A stretch of 64,000 bases of DNA from Mesorhizobium sp. B2-3-12 (GCF_006442205.1 NZ_VFVR01000014.1:1-64000), one strand, 5' to 3'; numbered from the stretch's first letter, positions 30,221 to 39,383 are shown. Notes: a model not told the origin generated them from the letters alone. Translations and numbers: made by a program.

Positions 30221-30497
30221 GGCGGCACTCCTATCAGGCCGCGCGTTGCAACCGGCCCGGTGGGCCATCCGCGCGGCAAACGGCGCGAAGCGGCGAATTC
30301 GCGGCCTCCACGCACTCAAGCTTCAGTTCATGCAAGACCCAGTACATAGGGGAAGGGGGCAGGCCGGTCAATGATCATGCGAAATGCGGCTTTGATTTAT
30401 TTCATCAAGCAAAATCAGAGGCTTGCCTCGTCATATCAGGGTTTGCGTTGGCCTGCCCCGGGCGCTATTGTCCGCGCCGACCGAAGGAGAGAGACCA

Positions 30498-30947
30498 ATG
30501 CGCGCAAAAATCGCCGAATCCCTGAAGACCGCGATGAAGGCGCAGGACAAGCACCGGCTACCGACATTGCGGCTGATTCAGGCCGCCATCCACGACCGCG
30601 ACATCGCCAATCGCGGTGCCGGCAAGGAGCCCGCCAGCGACGAGGAAATCCTGCAGATCCTGGCCAAGATGGTGAAGCAGCGCGAGGAATCGGCCAAGGC
30701 ATTCGAGGACGGCAAGCGCCCGGAACTGGCCGCGCAGGAGCGCGGCGAGATGGAGATCATCCGCGGCTTCCTGCCGACGCAGCTCGACGATGCGGCGGTC
30801 ACGGCGGCCGCGCGCGAGGCGATCGCCGCGACCGGAGCCGCCAGCCAGAAGGACATGGGCAAGGTGATCGCCGCGCTGAAGCAGAAATATGCCGGCCAGA
30901 TGGATTTCGGCAAGGCAAGCGGCATCGTCAAGGGGTTGTTGCAGTAG
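30498..30947 (+). CDS. GatB/YqeY-domain protein
   Basis: The 149-residue product is a stand-alone YqeY domain: MRAKIAESLKTAMKAQDKHR at the start, LIQAAIHDRDIANR, then RGFLPTQLDD and KDMGKVIAALKQKYAGQMD. YqeY is related to the tRNA-binding tail domain of GatB. Its own role is uncertain, perhaps in tRNA-linked amidation. AAGGAGAGAG precedes the ATG. It is divergent from carA. Confidence 0.92.
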   Translation: MRAKIAESLKTAMKAQDKHRLPTLRLIQAAIHDRDIANRGAGKEPASDEEILQILAKMVKQREESAKAFEDGKRPELAAQERGEMEIIRGFLPTQLDDAAVTAAAREAIAATGAASQKDMGKVIAALKQKYAGQMDFGKASGIVKGLLQ

Positions 30948-31011
30948 GGTTTCTACCCTCGCGTCGTCGGCTTCCAACACGGCCCACTCGACGCCAAGCG
31001 GAGGCTTGCTG

Positions 31012-31929
31012 TTAGGCCCGAGGCTCCAGCGCGCGGCGCAAAGCCGGCGCCTCATGCTGGATGTGATCCCACAGACGGTTGGCGATCGGCCCATGCGGCC
31101 GGTCGCGGCGGCGCGCCACGACCAATTCATCGGTGCGGCCCGGCAGATGACTGCCGGCAATGGATAATAGCTGTCCGTCGCGCAGCTCTTCCGCGATCAG
31201 GAAGTGGGGCAGGTGGCCCCAGCCGAGGCCTTGCAGGATGATTTCCTTCTTCATGGCTTGATCGGGGACCAGACATTGCGGCGCGCCCTCGACCACGAAG
31301 TAGTCCTGTCGTGGCGAATGCAGGGCGGTGTCGCGCATCACGCATTGGGTGAATGCCTGCATCTCCTCCAATGTGATCGGTCGTTCGATGCGCGCGGGCA
31401 AAAAGCCCGGCGCCACCACGGGAATGAACGGCACCTTGCTGAGGTCGATCCATTCGATCCGCGCGTCGCCCTTGTCGATCCAGTGCAGGATCAGATCGGC
31501 TTTGTCGTCGAAAAGGCGCTCCCATGGGCCGCCGACGGCTTCGAAATGGAGATGCAGCCGGGTGCCGGGGCATTGGGCGAAGAAGCGTCCGAGCATGCCC
31601 AGCACCTGCGGGCGCGGGCAGAGGTCGCCGACCACGACATGGATTTCGCTTTCCTCGCCCATCGAAAGCTGGGCGGCATGGACGCGCAGGCCGTCCAGTT
31701 CGCGCAGCAGCAGCCGCGCGCGCCGCTGGAACGACAGCCCCGCCTCGGTCGCACGCACGCGATAGCCGCTGCGATCCAAAAGGACGAGGTCGAGCTGTCG
31801 TTCGAGCCTGGCGACGGCGGCGAACACCGCCGGATGCGAGCGATGCAGCATGGCAGCCGCCGGCTGAAAGCTGCCGGTACGGATGACGGCGTCGAAGCAC
31901 TGGAGGTCGTGCAAGGTGAATTCGGCCAT
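31012..31929 (-). CDS. LysR-family regulator
   Basis: The 305-residue product has a LysR winged helix (DLQCFDAVIRTGSFQPAAAM, HPAVFAAVARLERQL) and an effector domain with ILQGLGWGHLPHFLI near 255. It is divergent from the enol-lactonase-like gene with an 11-base-arm dyad between them, so it probably controls that gene. The usual Ser of the recognition helix is replaced by the SHPAVF sequence. Confidence 0.87.
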   Translation of the reverse strand: MAEFTLHDLQCFDAVIRTGSFQPAAAMLHRSHPAVFAAVARLERQLDLVLLDRSGYRVRATEAGLSFQRRARLLLRELDGLRVHAAQLSMGEESEIHVVVGDLCPRPQVLGMLGRFFAQCPGTRLHLHFEAVGGPWERLFDDKADLILHWIDKGDARIEWIDLSKVPFIPVVAPGFLPARIERPITLEEMQAFTQCVMRDTALHSPRQDYFVVEGAPQCLVPDQAMKKEIILQGLGWGHLPHFLIAEELRDGQLLSIAGSHLPGRTDELVVARRRDRPHGPIANRLWDHIQHEAPALRRALEPRA

Positions 31930-31939
31930 GTCAACTTTG

Positions 31940-31967
31940 ATTACAGAGATTGTCCTATCTTTGTAAT
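31940..31967. promoter_or_regulatory. LysR-type operator
   Basis: Arms ATTACAGAGAT (31940-31950) and ATCTTTGTAAT (31957-31967) pair with one mismatch around six bases. They fit the T-N11-A type of LysR site and lie 11 bases upstream of the LysR start and about 60 bases upstream of the hydrolase start. Confidence 0.65.
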
Positions 31968-32028
31968 ATCACCAAAAACCGGCCACAGCTACGCTTTGCC
32001 TCATTCAACGTTCCAAGAGGACATCATC

Positions 32029-32820
32029 ATGAGTGAGCTGAATTTCGTGACAACAGGCGACGGCGCGCGCATCGCCTACCGCTTCGACGGCGACGCCGGA
32101 AAACCGGTGTTGGTGCTGTCCAACTCCATCGCCACCACGCTGCACATGTGGGATGGGCAGGTCGACGAGTTGTCCAGGCATTTCCGCGTTCTGCGCTACG
32201 ATTTTCGCGGCCATGGCGGATCGAGCGTGCCAGTCGGCGCCTATTCGCTCGACCGGCTTGGCCGCGACGTAATCGAACTCATCGATGGGCTCGGCCTTGA
32301 ACGCGTGCATTTCCTCGGCCTGTCGCTGGGCGGTTTCGTCGGCCAGTGGCTCGGCATCCACGCACCCGAGCGGATCGACCGGCTGATCCTGAGCAACACT
32401 TCGTCGCATCTGGCGCCGGCAAGTTACTTCGACGAGCGGATTGCCGTCGTGCGGCAGGCGCCGGACATGTCGGAAACCGCCGAGGTGTTCCTCAACAACT
32501 GGTTTCCCGCCCGGATGGTGACGGCCAACGAACCGGTTATCGAGGAATTCCGCGCTATGCTGCTTGCGATCGACCGGCAAGGCCTGGCCGGTCTGTTCGC
32601 GGCGGTTCGCGATGCCGACCTTCGCCGCACGGTGGCGTTGATCTCCCGGCCGACGCTGGTGATCGCCGGCGAGCACGACACGGTGACGGCGGCGAGCCAC
32701 AGCGAGTTGATCGCGGCAACGGTGCCCGGCGCAAAGCTTGTCGTGCTGCCCGCGGTCCACCTGTCGAACGTGGAATATCCCGCCGAGTTCAGGCGGGCCG
32801 TGCTCGATTTCCTGCGCTGA
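32029..32820 (+). CDS. 3-oxoadipate enol-lactonase-like alpha/beta hydrolase
   Basis: The 263-residue product has the PcaD fold: a substrate loop at VLSNSIATTLHMWD (about 28-41), YDFRGHGGSSVP (about 60-71), the nucleophile in GLSLGGFVG (Ser about 100), and the catalytic His in PAVHLSNVE (about 241). PcaD hydrolyses beta-ketoadipate enol-lactone in the protocatechuate pathway. No other pca genes are nearby, so this may be a related lactonase or esterase. Confidence 0.82.
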   Translation: MSELNFVTTGDGARIAYRFDGDAGKPVLVLSNSIATTLHMWDGQVDELSRHFRVLRYDFRGHGGSSVPVGAYSLDRLGRDVIELIDGLGLERVHFLGLSLGGFVGQWLGIHAPERIDRLILSNTSSHLAPASYFDERIAVVRQAPDMSETAEVFLNNWFPARMVTANEPVIEEFRAMLLAIDRQGLAGLFAAVRDADLRRTVALISRPTLVIAGEHDTVTAASHSELIAATVPGAKLVVLPAVHLSNVEYPAEFRRAVLDFLR

Positions 32821-32842
32821 GCCGGCGCGGGGGGGCGTGGGC

Positions 32843-33835
32843 TCACGGCTCCTTGCAGATCGGCAGCGGCTGCGCGGGTGGTGCGGGATGATCCTTCTTG
32901 TACTGGGCAATGACCGGCTCGAGGGTCTTTCGCGGCCAGAATTTCGGCGTGCCGATTTCCTTCAGGCAGGATGCGTTCCAATAGGTGCCCGATGAGGAAT
33001 GGCTGCCCGCGACGGCGGCGATGTCGCGCGATTCAGGGTAGATGTAGAGCGTCGTCGGATTGTCCTTGACCATCGCGATGAGCTGCGCGGCATCGGTCGG
33101 CGACCAGCTGGTGCAGCCATTGCTGCGGCCGCCGGCATAGTCCACCAGCTTGCCGAACGGCACCATGCCGTCATGATCGGCGTAGGAACTCTTCGGGCTC
33201 TTGCGCAGGCACATGCCGCGCAGCACCTGCGCCGCGTGGCCGCCGATCACGCGCTGCCTTGCGTTGGCGGCCTCGCCTTCGCCGTCGAACTGGATGAAGG
33301 TGCGCTGGAAAGCCACGTCCTGTTTCGCCGCGGTGCGATAGAAGCCCTTGAACGAGGTCTTCGCTTCACGGGTCATGTAGGCGCCGCCAGCGGTCAGTTC
33401 CGAATCCATGGCATTGCCGAAATTCCTCGCGCAGCGCCTGCCATTTGAAAAGTCCACGGTGCCTTTCAGGTTTCGGCCGCCGCCATGGCCCGACGAAATC
33501 GCGCGAAACGACTGGCTGGCTTCGCACACGACATAGTAGCGGCGCCCGAGCACGCCATTGCCGAGATCGCCGGGACGGGTGGCGTCCATGGCGAAGTAGC
33601 AGGGGTTCCTGACAGCGCCCTGCGCCACCTTCTTCAGGTAAAGCGCGCGCGCCCGCTCCAGCACCACTTGCGAGATCTGGCCGTCGCCGTCGCCGACATG
33701 GGCTTGAAGCCAGGCCGGTACGGCCGACGGCGCGGCAAAGGACCGGGCCGATACCGTCAAGGCCATGACGGCGACGAGGAGACCGAGGAGCGCAACGACA
33801 CCCAAGGGGACAGATCTCAACCGCACCGGAGCCAT
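32843..33835 (-). CDS. L,D-transpeptidase-like (YkuD_2-type) exported protein
   Basis: The 330-residue product has an N-terminal signal or anchor (VPLGVVALLGLLVAVMALTV). A catalytic region carries RVIGGHAAQVLRG (His200) and GGRSNGCTSWSP (Cys241), the spaced His and Cys of YkuD_2 proteins, which cross-link peptidoglycan by 3-3 bonds in the periplasm. The ATG at 33835 begins the signal and a longer start at 33886 adds 17 polar residues. The assignment rests on the His/Cys motif pair. Confidence 0.65.
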   Translation of the reverse strand: MAPVRLRSVPLGVVALLGLLVAVMALTVSARSFAAPSAVPAWLQAHVGDGDGQISQVVLERARALYLKKVAQGAVRNPCYFAMDATRPGDLGNGVLGRRYYVVCEASQSFRAISSGHGGGRNLKGTVDFSNGRRCARNFGNAMDSELTAGGAYMTREAKTSFKGFYRTAAKQDVAFQRTFIQFDGEGEAANARQRVIGGHAAQVLRGMCLRKSPKSSYADHDGMVPFGKLVDYAGGRSNGCTSWSPTDAAQLIAMVKDNPTTLYIYPESRDIAAVAGSHSSSGTYWNASCLKEIGTPKFWPRKTLEPVIAQYKKDHPAPPAQPLPICKEP

Positions 33836-34224
33836 TCTCCTGTCGAAGCCGTTTCGTGATTCCCACGGTGAATCACCTGGGGACAATCATAAAATGCCGC
33901 GCGCCATCAGGCGAAACACATCTTGTTTAGCGCACGAGCAAGTATGCGCGAAGTGCCCAGGCCAACGCGCGGCCGTCATAGGCCGCCATGCTGGCTCAAG
34001 GCTTGCGGCAAGGCTCTCCATCCACGATTTTCGATCCGCCGGGATTGCGCTATGATCTGATTCTGGCGCGGCCCGCGCCTCCTCCCTCCGCCGGGAAAGC
34101 ATCGTTCATGCGGGGCCATCCAATCATTGAACCGACTGTTCGAGCACATCTGCCAAACCGCCGTGCGGTTTGGCATGGCATAAGGAGGGGTTGCGAAAAC
34201 TGCTCGCACCAGGAGGTTTTTGCG
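33836..34224. other. Intergenic region between L,D-transpeptidase-like and helicase-like genes
   Basis: This 389-base gap carries no gene that I can support. Its clear structure is at the right end, where two hairpins precede the helicase-like gene. The rest shows no palindromes of note. Confidence 0.5.
34151..34208 (+). promoter_or_regulatory. Two hairpins in the leader of the DnaB-like ATPase gene
   Basis: The first hairpin has perfect 11-base arms, TGCCAAACCGC (34151-34161) and GCGGTTTGGCA (34165-34175), with a 3-base loop. A smaller one, TGCGA-N7-TCGCA, follows at 34192-34208, directly before the AGGAGG site. There is no T-tract, so control of RNA stability or translation is more likely than termination. 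Confidence 0.6.
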
Positions 34225-34935
34225 ATGAGGCTATCCGCCCCCGTCTATCATCTGAAGCGCCAGGCCAGGCTGTTGGCTCGTGAGACGAAGATACCGCTCC
34301 ACCAGGCGCTTGACCGCGTCGCTGCGCAAGAAGGTTTTGCGAGCTGGAGCCTGCTTGCGGCCAAGGCCGCCGAGGCGGGACCCGCCGGCGGATTGTTTGC
34401 CCGACTGGCGCCCGGCGACCTCGTGCTGGTCGGCGCGCGTCCGGGGCACGGCAAGACGCTGATGAGCCTCGAACTCGCGGTGGAAGCGATGAAGTCGGGC
34501 CACCGTAGCGTGTTCTTCACGCTGGAATATACGCATGCCGACATTCTCGACAGGTTCCGCGCGATCGGGGTCGAGCCGGCCCGGTTCGACCGACTGTTCG
34601 AGTTCGACAATTCCGATACCATCAGCGCCGACTACATCGTCGCGCGGTTGGCATTGGCGCCGCGCGGCACGCTGGCGGTCATCGACTATCTGCAACTGCT
34701 CGACCAGAAGCGGGCGAATCCGGACCTGGCGCAGCAGGTCCGCACGCTGAAGGCTTTCGCACGCGAGAACGGCGTCATCCTGGTCTTCATCTCGCAGATC
34801 GACCGGTCCTACGATCCCGCGGTCAAGCCGGTTCCCGATATCGGCGACATCAGGCTGCCGAACCCGCTCGACCTGTCGCTGTTCAACAAGGCCTGCTTCC
34901 TGAACAAGGGCGAGATCCGCTTCCACGCGGCTTGA
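34225..34935 (+). CDS. Short DnaB/RecA-like ATPase with an N-terminal helical domain
   Basis: The 236-residue product has an N-terminal helical motif (LLARETKIPLHQALDRVAAQ, about 16-35, then EGFASWSLL) seen in some phage-related and toxin-antitoxin-linked proteins. A RecA fold follows with Walker A GARPGHGKT (about 70-78), FFTLEYTHADILDRF and Walker B VIDYLQLLDQ (about 152-161), the DnaB C-terminal pattern, and VFISQIDRSY. It lacks the DnaB N-terminal domain and is half of normal helicase length. It is probably an ATPase of DNA or of a protein partner rather than a replicative helicase. AGGAGG precedes the ATG. Confidence 0.7.
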   Translation: MRLSAPVYHLKRQARLLARETKIPLHQALDRVAAQEGFASWSLLAAKAAEAGPAGGLFARLAPGDLVLVGARPGHGKTLMSLELAVEAMKSGHRSVFFTLEYTHADILDRFRAIGVEPARFDRLFEFDNSDTISADYIVARLALAPRGTLAVIDYLQLLDQKRANPDLAQQVRTLKAFARENGVILVFISQIDRSYDPAVKPVPDIGDIRLPNPLDLSLFNKACFLNKGEIRFHAA

Positions 34936-34986
34936 GCGCCCAGCCGTCCAAGGCTATGCCTGCTTCGTTTTCAGGAAGCATCGACC

Positions 34987-35544
34987 ATGGTCGAGATCGT
35001 CAAACCGGCGCTTGAACATCTGCCATCCTACAAGGCGGCGCTCGAACGCGGCTGGTCGCCGGACAATGTGCGGCTGCTGGAAGCGACGCGCGAACAACTC
35101 GCGGCCATCGAGGAAGATCCGGCCGCCTTCCTGGCCAGCCTCGATGATACCGAAGCCAAGGGGCCGCCCATCGCCTTGCCGGACGGAACACAGGTGCCGC
35201 GCCTGCCGGGATTCCGCCGCTGGATCTGGGACGGCGAGGCCTCGGGCTCGATCGGCTTTCGCTGGCAGAAGGGAACGGCCGAACTGCCATCGCACGTGCT
35301 TGGCCATATCGGCTATGCCGTGGTGCCGTGGAAGCGGGGACGCGGCTATGCCACGCAGGCCTTGCGGCTGATGCTGGACGAGGCGAGGGCGATCGGCCTG
35401 CCCTATGTCGAGATCACTGCCAAGCCGGGCAATCCGGCCTCCCACAAGGTGATCCTGGCCAATGGCGGCAGGCTGGTCGAACGCTTCTTCGAGGATGCCG
35501 CCTATGGCGGAGCGGAAAGCCTGCGGTTCCGGATCGATCTGTAG
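34987..35544 (+). CDS. GNAT-family acetyltransferase
   Basis: The 185-residue product has the GNAT acetyl-CoA site VVPWKRGRGYATQALRLMLD (about 117-136), with the Q/RxxGxG/A pattern in RGRGYA, followed by VEITAKPGNPASHKVILANGG. It resembles the predicted acetyltransferases annotated COG3981. The substrate is unknown. It lies 51 bases after the helicase-like gene in the same direction, so the two may be co-transcribed. Confidence 0.85.
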   Translation: MVEIVKPALEHLPSYKAALERGWSPDNVRLLEATREQLAAIEEDPAAFLASLDDTEAKGPPIALPDGTQVPRLPGFRRWIWDGEASGSIGFRWQKGTAELPSHVLGHIGYAVVPWKRGRGYATQALRLMLDEARAIGLPYVEITAKPGNPASHKVILANGGRLVERFFEDAAYGGAESLRFRIDL

Positions 35545-35547
35545 GCG

Positions 35548-35613
35548 CTATCGCCTTTGCACCTGATCGTAGAGCCAGCGCGAGAATTGCGGCTGCCGCA
35601 CCGGCGCGTGGGC
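35548..35613 (-). pseudogene. Possible 3' remnant of a LysR-type gene
   Basis: On the minus strand a frame ending at 35548 reads APVRQPQFSRWLYDQVQRR before a stop. This resembles the usual C-terminal helix of LysR proteins (FxxWLxxxxxR). No start or DNA-binding domain remains, and the frame ends about 7 bases from the MFS stop. It would be the tail of a regulator lost by deletion. The stretch is short, so chance is possible. Confidence 0.35.
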
Positions 35614-35619
35614 GACCTT

Positions 35620-36801
35620 CTATTCGGCGGCCGGCAGGGGTGGTGTCACGTCGGCACGGCGTTCCCAGACATGCGAGGCAATGGCGACGATGACGGCGAC
35701 CAGCATGGCAAGGGCGCCAGCAACCGGCAGGCTGCGGTAACCATAGCCGGCATTGAGCATTGCGGCGCCGAGCGACGCGGCCAGCGCGATGCCGATATTG
35801 AAGCCGGAAGGGATGAGCGAGGCGGCGAGGCCGGAGGCGTCCGCCGTCCAGGCCAGGATGCGGGTCTGGATCGGGGTGCCGATGGCGAAGTTGAGCCCGC
35901 CCCAGACGATGATCGCGACAACCATCGGCAGGGGGTAGGGCATGACGGCATAGATGACGGCCAGCGTCACCGCCTGCAGGGCCAGCATGGTGATCAGCGA
36001 CGGCATCAATTTCCAGTCCGACAGTTTGCCGCCGAGGAAGACGCCAAGCGTGGCGCCGACGCCGTTGAGCAGCAGTACCCAGGGCACCAGGTTCTCGTCG
36101 AGCCCCGTGACGTCCAGCAGCGTCGGGGTGATGTAGGTGAACAGGCAGAACTGGCCGAGCATCAGCATCAGCATCAGGATCAGCGAGGTCCAGACCTGCT
36201 GGCGCGCCAGCACGCGGACCTCGCTGGCAAGGCTGGCCGATTTGGCCTGGTATCCGGTGGCGCGCGGCAACAGGGCGGCCATGGCAAGCGTTGCCGCCAC
36301 GCCCAGCGCGCCCATCACCCAGAACGTCGCGCGCCAGCCCCAGATGTTGCCGATCGCGGTGCCGGCCGGCACGCCGATGACGTTGGAGACGGTGAGGCCC
36401 GACAGGATGACGGCGACCGCCCTGCCGCGCTGATCCTCGCGCACCAGGCCGACCGCCACCACCATGGCGACGCCGAAATAGGCGCCATGCGCGACCGCGA
36501 CGGCAATGCGCAGCAACAGCATGGAGGTGAAGTCGGGCGCCAGCGCGCAGGCCGCCTGGCCGATGGTGAAGGCGACGGCGAGGCCGAGCAGCAAGGTCTT
36601 GCGCGGCAGGCGCTTGGTGGCGAGCGCCAGCAGCGGGCCGCCGATGGCGATGCCGCAGGCATAGCCGGAGACGAGATAGCCGGAGGTCGGAACCGAAACG
36701 CCGAGCCCTTGCGCCACCTGCGGCAGCACGCCGGCGATGACGAATTCGGTGGTGCCGAACGCGAAAGCGGCAATGAACAGGGCGATGAGCGGCAACGACA
36801 T
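35620..36801 (-). CDS. MFS transporter (DHA1 family)
   Basis: The 393-residue inner-membrane protein has 12 helices and the DHA1 features FGTTEFVIAGVLPQVAQGLG (about 15-34) and GGPLLALATKRLPRKTLLLG (motif A, about 54-73). It resembles YdhP/AraJ-like efflux pumps. It carries no adjacent complete regulator, although a LysR tail remnant lies beside its 3' end. The substrate is unknown. Confidence 0.87.
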   Translation of the reverse strand: MSLPLIALFIAAFAFGTTEFVIAGVLPQVAQGLGVSVPTSGYLVSGYACGIAIGGPLLALATKRLPRKTLLLGLAVAFTIGQAACALAPDFTSMLLLRIAVAVAHGAYFGVAMVVAVGLVREDQRGRAVAVILSGLTVSNVIGVPAGTAIGNIWGWRATFWVMGALGVAATLAMAALLPRATGYQAKSASLASEVRVLARQQVWTSLILMLMLMLGQFCLFTYITPTLLDVTGLDENLVPWVLLLNGVGATLGVFLGGKLSDWKLMPSLITMLALQAVTLAVIYAVMPYPLPMVVAIIVWGGLNFAIGTPIQTRILAWTADASGLAASLIPSGFNIGIALAASLGAAMLNAGYGYRSLPVAGALAMLVAVIVAIASHVWERRADVTPPLPAAE

Positions 36802-36910
36802 GAAAAAGACCCCCGGAATGATGGGCTCAAACCATGGATGGGGACGGCAGGCAATCCAGAAATTTTTGCCGCCGGTTTAGGTTTTATTGAGTGGATGCGG
36901 GGCGGTTCTT

Positions 36911-36933
36911 CCTTCTCCCACAGGGGGAGAAGG
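36911..36933 (-). terminator. Hairpin after the Na/Pi cotransporter gene
   Basis: Arms CCTTCTCCC (36911-36919) and GGGAGAAGG (36925-36933) pair around a 5-base loop, 19 bases beyond the cotransporter stop on the minus strand. It matches the core of the dispersed CTCCCC hairpins, so it may be a repeat that serves as a terminator. Confidence 0.45.
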
Positions 36934-36951
36934 GAAAAAGCGGCGCTTGCC

Positions 36952-38616
36952 TTAGCTCGCCTTCAGCCGCGAGCCGAAGAGCAGGCCGCGCTCTTCCAGC
37001 ACGGGGTAGGCCATCGACGCCAGCAGCGAGTTGATCTGCTTCAGGTCGCGGATGGTGTCGAGGTGGATCGAGCTGGTCTCGACGCTCCTGGCGGTGCCCT
37101 CGCGCAGCCGCACGAAATGGCTGGCACTGGTTTCCTTCTCGCGGTCGCGCAGCTGGTCCTTTTCAAGCACCAGCTGGCGGGCGGTCTCGGGGTCGCGCGA
37201 CACCAGCACGTTGAAGGCAAGCCGGGCATTGGCCAGCACCGAGGCGTGGAAGGCGCAGAGTTCGCGCCAGCCTTCGGGCGTGAATTCCAGGCCGTGTTCT
37301 AGCTTCTTCTTCACATGCACCAGCATGTTGCGCACGATGATGTCGCCCACCTGCTCGAGCTTGACGCAGGCGCCGATCAATTCCTGGCAGCGCAGTGCCT
37401 CGTCTTCGGTCAGCGGGTTCTTGGTGACCTTGGCAAGGTAGAGTTTTATGGCCGCGTGCCTGCGGTCGACACGGTCGTCGAGGGCGGCCAGCGCCTTGAT
37501 CTTGTCGATGTCGGCGCTCTCGTAGAGTTCGATGATGCGCTTGAGCATGATCTCGACCGTCTCGCAGACCCGCACCACTTCGCGCGTGGCGTTGGCCAAG
37601 GCCTGGCTCGGCACGTCGAGGGCGCTTTCGTTGAGGGCGGAAAGCTCGACGACGTCGAGCGTGGCGGCCGGCGCCGCCTTGGTGCCGAGCGCCACGATCC
37701 TTTCGGAGGCGCGGTAGACGAAACCGGCCAGCGGCAGGCCGGCGAGCAGGATGATGACGTTGAACAGGATGTGGGCGTTGACGATCTGGTCGGCAGCCGT
37801 CGCTCCGAGGAACCCGACATGCGGCCGCACGATCATGAACAGGATCAGCATGACCAGCGAGCCCAGCCCGCGCATCAGCAGATTGCCGATCGGCACGACG
37901 CGCACGGCGGGCCCGGCCGAGCGGGTCAGCATCGGCGCGATGATCGAGGAGCCGAGATTGACGCCGAGGATGAGCACGACGCCGAGTTCCGGGCTGATCA
38001 GGCCGCGGCCGGCCAGCGTCGCCATCAGCAGGACTGCCGCGATGCTCGACTGGAACAGCCAGGTGACCAGCGCCGCCAGCAGATAGGCGGTGATGGAATC
38101 GCTGGAGAAATAATTGATGATGACCGGCATGAGCTGGCTGTTGCGCAGCGGCTCCGACGCCTGGCCGATCATCTCCAGCGACAGGATCAGAAGGCCGATG
38201 CCGACCAGGATACGGCCGGTCTGGCGCCAGTCGCGCCGCTCGGTGGCCATGAACATCACCGTGCCGGTGATCAGGCAGAGCGGCACCAGGAGCGTGAGGT
38301 CGAAGGTCAGGAGCTTGACCACCAAAGCCGAGCCGATCTCGGCGCCACGCACGGCGAGCTGGCCGGCGGCGCCCGAGACGATGCCGGAGCCGGCGAAGGA
38401 GCCGACCAGCAAGGTGACGGCGGTGGAGCTTTGCAGGGCGATCGCAAGGCCGGTGCCGGCCAGCACCGCCATGATGGGATTGCGCATGGTGGCGCGCAGG
38501 CGATGACGCAGCACGTCGCCATAGGCGCGCTCGACGCCGGTCTTGACCATGCGGGTGGCAAACAGCATCAGCGCGACCGCGCCGGCCAGATGCAGAAGGA
38601 CGACGGAGCCACTCAT
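36952..38616 (-). CDS. Na/phosphate cotransporter with a PhoU-like domain
   Basis: The 554-residue inner-membrane protein has the two inverted NaPi repeats with QSSTA (62-66) and FQSSIAAVLL (about 186-195), then a cytosolic PhoU-like four-helix region (about 330-545, including VGDIIVRNMLVHVKKKLEHG). The architecture matches the NptA/YjbB-type family, which moves phosphate with sodium, often outward. No pho box was found with confidence. Confidence 0.9.
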   Translation of the reverse strand: MSGSVVLLHLAGAVALMLFATRMVKTGVERAYGDVLRHRLRATMRNPIMAVLAGTGLAIALQSSTAVTLLVGSFAGSGIVSGAAGQLAVRGAEIGSALVVKLLTFDLTLLVPLCLITGTVMFMATERRDWRQTGRILVGIGLLILSLEMIGQASEPLRNSQLMPVIINYFSSDSITAYLLAALVTWLFQSSIAAVLLMATLAGRGLISPELGVVLILGVNLGSSIIAPMLTRSAGPAVRVVPIGNLLMRGLGSLVMLILFMIVRPHVGFLGATAADQIVNAHILFNVIILLAGLPLAGFVYRASERIVALGTKAAPAATLDVVELSALNESALDVPSQALANATREVVRVCETVEIMLKRIIELYESADIDKIKALAALDDRVDRRHAAIKLYLAKVTKNPLTEDEALRCQELIGACVKLEQVGDIIVRNMLVHVKKKLEHGLEFTPEGWRELCAFHASVLANARLAFNVLVSRDPETARQLVLEKDQLRDREKETSASHFVRLREGTARSVETSSIHLDTIRDLKQINSLLASMAYPVLEERGLLFGSRLKAS

Positions 38617-38978
38617 CGCGGTGCCTGCATGCGGGCATGGGCAGCGTGGCGACCGGTGGCGAAAGCGAGGGTACGAATCATAGTCATGGCAGCCTTGGAA
38701 TATAGCCGGAATATTTTAGCCGGATAATAAAAAATTGTCCATTTCAAGGGCAGCCGCAAGGCGACGGCCAGTGTCGGAAATGGACAGGCCGCAACTGATT
38801 GCAAGGGCTTGTACGGTCGATCGGCGCGGTCCGCGGCGCTTCGGCGCCATCTTTGCGATGATGTTCAAATCTCTGGAATAAGAAGAGGAAATCATTACGC
38901 AATTGTAATGTGAATGTTCAGTTTCAGTTCATCCGCTGGCGGCTATTCCTCGGGCATCGACAACCAAGGAGACTTCCG
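38617..38978. promoter_or_regulatory. Divergent control region with TAGCCGGA direct repeats
   Basis: The direct repeat TAGCCGGA lies at 38703-38710 and 38717-38724, 14 bases apart, in an AT-rich stretch about 90 bases before the Na/Pi gene. The spacing is not that of a classical pho box. The rest of this 362-base gap shows no gene. Confidence 0.35.
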
Positions 38979-39347
38979 ATGAAACGCATTGTTCTTTCCG
39001 CTCTCGCTTTCTCGATGCTGGCCGCCACCTCGCTCACCGGCCAGGCCGCGCCGATGAATGCGCCGGTCGCGTCGCAGTCGAACTACACCAAGGTCGACTG
39101 GCAGAAGCCCGGCGACCACAGGGATGTGAAGAAGCGTGTCTTCAAGAAGAAGGTCGTGGTGAAGCGCAACCATTGGCGCAATGGCCAGAAATATTCCAAC
39201 TGGAAGCGCCACCAGCCGATCCGCGACTATGGCCGCTACGGCCTGCACCGCCCCGGCCGTGGCCAGGAATGGATTCGCGTCGGCAATGACTATGTGCTGG
39301 TCGGCATCCTCTCCGGCGTCATCTTCGGCGCGCTTGCCGCGCAGTAA
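38979..39347 (+). CDS. Secreted RcnB-like basic protein
   Basis: The 122-residue product has a signal peptide (MKRIVLSALAFSMLAATSLT, cleavage after QAA). A very basic middle follows (KKRVFKKKVVVKRNHWRNGQ), then the RcnB-type end GQEWIRVGNDYVLVGILSGV. RcnB proteins are small periplasmic proteins tied to nickel and cobalt balance in E. coli. The role in rhizobia is not established. GGAG precedes the ATG, and a clear terminator follows. Confidence 0.78.
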   Translation: MKRIVLSALAFSMLAATSLTGQAAPMNAPVASQSNYTKVDWQKPGDHRDVKKRVFKKKVVVKRNHWRNGQKYSNWKRHQPIRDYGRYGLHRPGRGQEWIRVGNDYVLVGILSGVIFGALAAQ

Positions 39348-39383
39348 GCACTGACGAGCGCCGGCATCTCGCTGGCCTTTCAT

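Noticed and set aside
35557..37302. A 581-codon plus-strand frame opposite the MFS and Na/Pi genes
   Set aside because: Low-complexity Asp/Gly/Arg/Gln content and full overlap with two well-supported minus-strand membrane proteins.
38703..38724. Direct TAGCCGGA repeats as a pho box
   Set aside because: The sequence and the 14-base spacing do not match the 11-base CTGTCAT repeats of a pho box. They are left as an unassigned direct repeat.
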